This document shows, piece by piece, positions 63,561 to 64,000 of a stretch of 64,000 nt of DNA. Every line of letters begins with the position of its first letter. Position 1 is the first letter of the stretch. The position numbers and the translations under genes are program-made. Origin of the DNA: Chloracidobacterium sp. (GTDB lineage: Bacteria; Acidobacteriota; Blastocatellia; Pyrinomonadales; Pyrinomonadaceae); NCBI GenBank assembly GCA_016716365.1, contig JADJWM010000017.1, positions 1,040,337 to 1,104,336 of the forward strand. The letters are read 5' to 3'. Under the pieces are notes generated by a model. That model searched no databases, was not told where the DNA came from, and worked only from the letters and a program-made list of their open reading frames with translations.

Positions 63561-64000
63561 GACCTGGCTTAGGCTGTTGTCAGCCGCCACCGTCGCGTGC
63601 GGTAGTTGCAGTTGTGGTTCTGGGGCGGTATAGGTGGAGAGGTGGCGCGTTACGAAGCAGCGATAAACGGCGGTTGGGACAGGGGCCACTGAACCTGCCT
63701 GCAAATGCTTGAAGCAGGAGGCTTGAAGCGAAGGTGCTAGATGCATTCAGTACGGCGATGTGGCGGCAGGCCTCGAACGCTGATCTGAAGAAATGGAGGA
63801 CCCAGTATTGCTGAACACAGGGCCGTCGCGCAGCTCTTTCTGCGTGGGTCTACCGAGTCCGCGACTTTCCATCCAACTTTTATGAGCCTCTGGCTAAGGT
63901 ATCGACAGAACCCACACTACCCGGTATCGGACAGGCATCCAAACGGAAAGTTACTATATGAGGAACCAATGCGCAATACGGTTGTCGATAATCGTTGTTG
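63561..64000. other. Window end, no gene recognised
   Basis: About 440 bases after the RHS fragment. In RHS proteins the variable tip or an immunity gene would follow here. I see no frame longer than 65 codons with a start and ribosome binding site. Confidence 0.4.

Overview
The window looks like a contig from an Acidobacteriota genome, most likely class Blastocatellia (old subdivision 4, Pyrinomonadaceae-like). This is inferred, not proven. The grounds are moderate to high GC with mosaic stretches, many exported peptidases, a fused homocysteine methyltransferase/methylenetetrahydrofolate reductase, a PIN/TRAM protein, an RHS C-terminal fragment, and a large ElbD-type reductase-ligase-ACP-acyltransferase. 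Genes lie on both strands in short operons of two to four. There is one tRNA (Arg, CCT) and no rRNA, CRISPR array, prophage or transposase.

Layout. 1-5300: end of a quinone-oxidoreductase-like gene, then minus-strand one-carbon metabolism (HMT-MTHFR), a secreted protein, Fpg glycosylase and a sugar-nucleotide pyrophosphorylase. 5300-11600: TPR scaffold protein, thiamine genes thiE-thiD behind a small membrane protein, a chlorite-dismutase/HemQ-like protein lacking the expected heme histidine, acylphosphatase, apt, tRNA-Arg. 11900-18200: NAD(P)HX repair enzyme, then a tight set of SnoaL-like protein, tsaE, archaemetzincin-like lipoprotein and L,D-transpeptidase, then polyphosphate kinase. 18400-24200: CYTH protein, bacilliredoxin, PilZ protein, HpcH-like aldolase, radA and a degenerate SDR. 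24200-28300: PIN/TRAM protein, ispD, ispF, a repeat-rich and poly-G-damaged spacer, thymidine phosphorylase. 28300-33600: structured leader, BMP-type nucleoside-binding lipoprotein and its ABC ATPase without permeases, VOC protein, aminotransferase, coaD. 33800-42700: HAD-IB hydrolase, M28 peptidase, a four-helix-bundle (S23) gene in an inverted-repeat cassette, LarA-like protein, and the 1514-residue ElbD-like enzyme, which is the best candidate for unusual biology (ether lipid or fatty alcohol metabolism). 42700-62100: mini prepilin, M16 peptidase, GH47 mannosidase, SDR, amino acid permease, serine hydrolase, S9 peptidase, PAS-GGDEF-EAL protein, phytanoyl-CoA dioxygenase, M19 dipeptidase, two NTF2-like exported proteins, Tat-exported class V aminotransferase. 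62100-64000: repeat-rich, gene-poor sequence ending in a decayed RHS fragment.

Sequence quality matters here. At least seven single-base indels, all in short homopolymers, break otherwise well-conserved genes (tsaE, the PIN/TRAM gene, M16 twice, GH47, M19, class V aminotransferase). Two intergenic stretches are almost pure G/C runs. I read these mainly as sequencing or assembly errors and list the genes as frameshifted rather than dead. Dispersed repeats are common, and several abut or enter genes, supplying stop codons to ispD, ispF and the M28 peptidase and adding residues inside the NAD(P)HX repair enzyme.
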